Shown one piece after another: positions 62,471 to 64,000 of a stretch of 64,000 bases of DNA. The notes beneath the pieces were generated by a model. The model was given only the letters and a program-made list of their open reading frames with translations, was not told the DNA's origin and searched no databases. The number at the start of each line of letters is the position of its first letter. Position 1 is the first letter of the stretch. Position numbers and translations under genes: made by a program. This DNA comes from Variovorax sp. V213 (GTDB lineage Bacteria; Pseudomonadota; Gammaproteobacteria; Burkholderiales; Burkholderiaceae_C), in contig NZ_AP028664.1 of the NCBI RefSeq assembly GCF_041154455.1, forward strand, positions 993,001 through 1,057,000. Reading direction: 5' to 3'.

Positions 62471-63391
62471 ATGATGCTGACGAGCGCACTTCCAGACCAT
62501 GAAGACCTGATGCAACGCATCGCCCGCGACCTGATCGACAGCTATGACGAAGAGCTCGAGCTGGAAATCGAGGACCGCAACATCGACGGGCTCGACCCCG
62601 CGGCGCATACCACCGACAAGGCCGCCCGCCAGGCCTACTTCAAGGAGCTGTTCCGCCTGCAGGGCGAGCTCGTGAAGCTGCAGGACTGGGTGCAGCACAG
62701 CAAGCAGAAGGTGGTCATTCTTTTCGAAGGCCGCGACGCGGCGGGCAAGGGCGGCGTCATCAAGCGCATCACCCAGCGCCTGAACCCGCGCGTGGCGCGC
62801 GTGGCCGCGCTGCCCGCGCCCAACGACCGGGAGCGCACGCAGTGGTACTTCCAGCGCTACGCCGCGCACCTGCCGGCCGCCGGCGAGATGGTGCTGTTCG
62901 ACCGCAGCTGGTACAACCGTGCCGGCGTCGAGCGCGTGATGGGCTTTTGCAGCGACGACGAATACGAAGAGTTCTTCCGCACCGTGCCGGAGTTCGAGAA
63001 GATGCTGGTGCGCTCGGGCATCAAGCTCATCAAGTACTGGTTCTCCATCACCGACGAGGAGCAGCACATGCGCTTTCTCGGCCGGATTCACGATCCGCTC
63101 AAGCAATGGAAGCTGAGCCCCATGGACCTCGAAAGCCGCCGCCGCTGGGAGGAATACACCAAGGCCAAAGAGATCATGCTGGAGCGCACGCATATTCCCG
63201 AAGCGCCCTGGTGGGTGGTGCAGGCGGTCGACAAGAAGAAGGCGCGGCTGAACTGCATCAGCCATCTTCTGGGCCAGCTGCCCTACCAGGAAGTGCCGCA
63301 TCCACCCGTCGAACTGCCGGCGCGCGAGCGCCATGCGGACTACCTGCGCCAACCTGTGCCGGCCCACATGGTCGTGCCGGAAATCTACTGA
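62471..63391 (+). CDS. ppk2: polyphosphate kinase 2
   Basis: A 306-residue PPK2 family enzyme that moves phosphate between polyphosphate and nucleotides. The Walker A motif is FEGRDAAGKGGVIKRI, the lid module has VLFDRSWYNRAGVERVMGF, and WKLSPMDLESRRRWEEYTKAK follows. The length fits a single-domain PPK2; direction (NDP or NMP phosphorylation) cannot be told. ATG at 62471 with a second ATG at 62474. A PhoB-like site lies upstream. Confidence 0.93.
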   Translation: MMLTSALPDHEDLMQRIARDLIDSYDEELELEIEDRNIDGLDPAAHTTDKAARQAYFKELFRLQGELVKLQDWVQHSKQKVVILFEGRDAAGKGGVIKRITQRLNPRVARVAALPAPNDRERTQWYFQRYAAHLPAAGEMVLFDRSWYNRAGVERVMGFCSDDEYEEFFRTVPEFEKMLVRSGIKLIKYWFSITDEEQHMRFLGRIHDPLKQWKLSPMDLESRRRWEEYTKAKEIMLERTHIPEAPWWVVQAVDKKKARLNCISHLLGQLPYQEVPHPPVELPARERHADYLRQPVPAHMVVPEIY

Positions 63392-63440
63392 GGCTTGGCG
63401 GCCGTTTGGCCGGCCGGCGCTTTGCCCTCACACTGCGCCC

Positions 63441-64000
63441 ATGGTCCGTCGTTCCACTGCTTCTTTGTTCGCCCGCGCCTACGAGCGCAACCTGAAGGCA
63501 CTCACCAAGCTCACGCTCAGCAACAGCAAGCGCGTGTCGGGTCAGGTGCAGCGCGCGACCGCCAAGCGGCTCAAGCCGCCGCCGGGCAGGGGCGACTGGC
63601 TCAGCGGCATGGCGCTGGGCCCCGGCGGTGCACGCGGCTATCACTTGTTTCGTCCCGTCGACCTGAAGCTCGCGCCCGGCGAAAAGCTGCCGCTCATGGT
63701 CATGCTGCACGGCTGCGGCCAGACGGGGCGCGACTTTGCGGCCAGCACGCGCATGAATGCGCTGGCCGTGCGGCAGCGCTTCCTGGTGCTGTACCTGGAG
63801 CAGGACAGGCTGGCCCACCCCCAAGGTTGCTGGAACTGGTATGAGCGCCGCTCGGGCAAGGCCGATGCCGAGGCCGCCACGTTGATGGCGGCCATCGACC
63901 AGGCCTGCGTGCTGTATCCGGTCGACCGCGAGCGCATTGCACTGGCCGGCCTCTCGGCCGGTGCCAGCATGGCGGCGCTGCTGGCCACGCGCTATCCGCT
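63441..64000 (+). CDS. PHB depolymerase family esterase, 3' end outside window
   Basis: The N-terminal 186 residues of an alpha/beta-hydrolase esterase of the PHB-depolymerase family. Visible marks are MVMLHGCGQTGRDFA (oxyanion region) and the nucleophile elbow ALAGLSAGASMAALLA with Ser near residue 172. A basic N-terminal extension of about 45 residues carries no clear signal peptide. Substrate could be short-chain polyhydroxyalkanoate or another ester. The gene continues past base 64000. Confidence 0.85.
   Translation, partial: MVRRSTASLFARAYERNLKALTKLTLSNSKRVSGQVQRATAKRLKPPPGRGDWLSGMALGPGGARGYHLFRPVDLKLAPGEKLPLMVMLHGCGQTGRDFAASTRMNALAVRQRFLVLYLEQDRLAHPQGCWNWYERRSGKADAEAATLMAAIDQACVLYPVDRERIALAGLSAGASMAALLATRYP

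Overview
The window is a GC-rich stretch of a betaproteobacterial chromosome, most like Variovorax or a close relative in the Comamonadaceae. That placement is inferred from gene content, codon bias, many 4-base stop/start overlaps and short GC-rich intergenic repeats; no search was run. It carries about 66 protein genes, one tRNA, no rRNA, no CRISPR array and no recognisable insertion sequence or phage. Both ends are cut inside genes: a SulP permease at the left and a PHB-depolymerase-type esterase at the right. No gene-free stretch exceeds about 300 bases.

Layout. 1-10525: mixed housekeeping genes (SulP permease, small lipoprotein, metG, NAD-type isocitrate dehydrogenase, phosphodiester glycosidase-like protein, YceH, a divergent peroxiredoxin-like/TetR pair, a patatin, the Fe-S carrier ApbC/Mrp) and a LysR regulator. 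10683-28905: a molybdenum and formate island. It opens with a soluble NAD-dependent formate dehydrogenase (an FdsG-FdsB fusion plus FdsA). Next comes a molybdate uptake locus (ModE-like regulator, ModB, ModA, ModC). A set of DUF3305, DUF3306, polyferredoxin and TorD-like genes follows, then a Tat-exported membrane formate dehydrogenase (Tat leader protein, FdhA, FdhB, a small lipoprotein, cytochrome b FdhC, a small secreted protein) and the sulfurtransferase FdhD. The genes form one logical chain: take up molybdate, build and sulfurate the cofactor enzymes, oxidise formate in the cytosol (to NADH) and in the periplasm (to the quinone pool).

28974-32566: an FtsX-like permease, SlyX and a hemolysin-III family membrane protein. 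32630-39505 (minus): one overlapping gene chain cyoABCD-SURF1-regB-regA, a quinol oxidase followed by a quinone/redox-sensing two-component system. 39688-46320: an MFS transporter, a HAD phosphatase, a 2-oxoglutarate dioxygenase and a polar amino-acid ABC transporter. 46502-53929: truncated hemoglobin with a ferredoxin-reductase-like flavoprotein, Smr, RadC, FKBP isomerase, ispH, threonine dehydratase, a VOC protein and serS. tRNA-Ser(CGA) lies immediately after serS. 54360-64000: a convergent histidine kinase/LuxR regulator pair, trpS with an extra C-terminal domain, a site-2 protease, YrdC/YciO, a DMT exporter, a PHP phosphatase, a CorA/ZntB transporter, a PPK2 kinase with a Pho-box-like sequence, and a partial esterase.

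The part most worth following up is the formate island, chiefly the DUF3305/DUF3306/polyferredoxin/TorD set, a 28-residue ORF wedged between two coupled genes, and two small exported proteins inside the fdh operon. Other points are the TrpS C-terminal extension, the coupling of RegBA to the oxidase operon, and several candidate operators and repeat elements given with exact positions.
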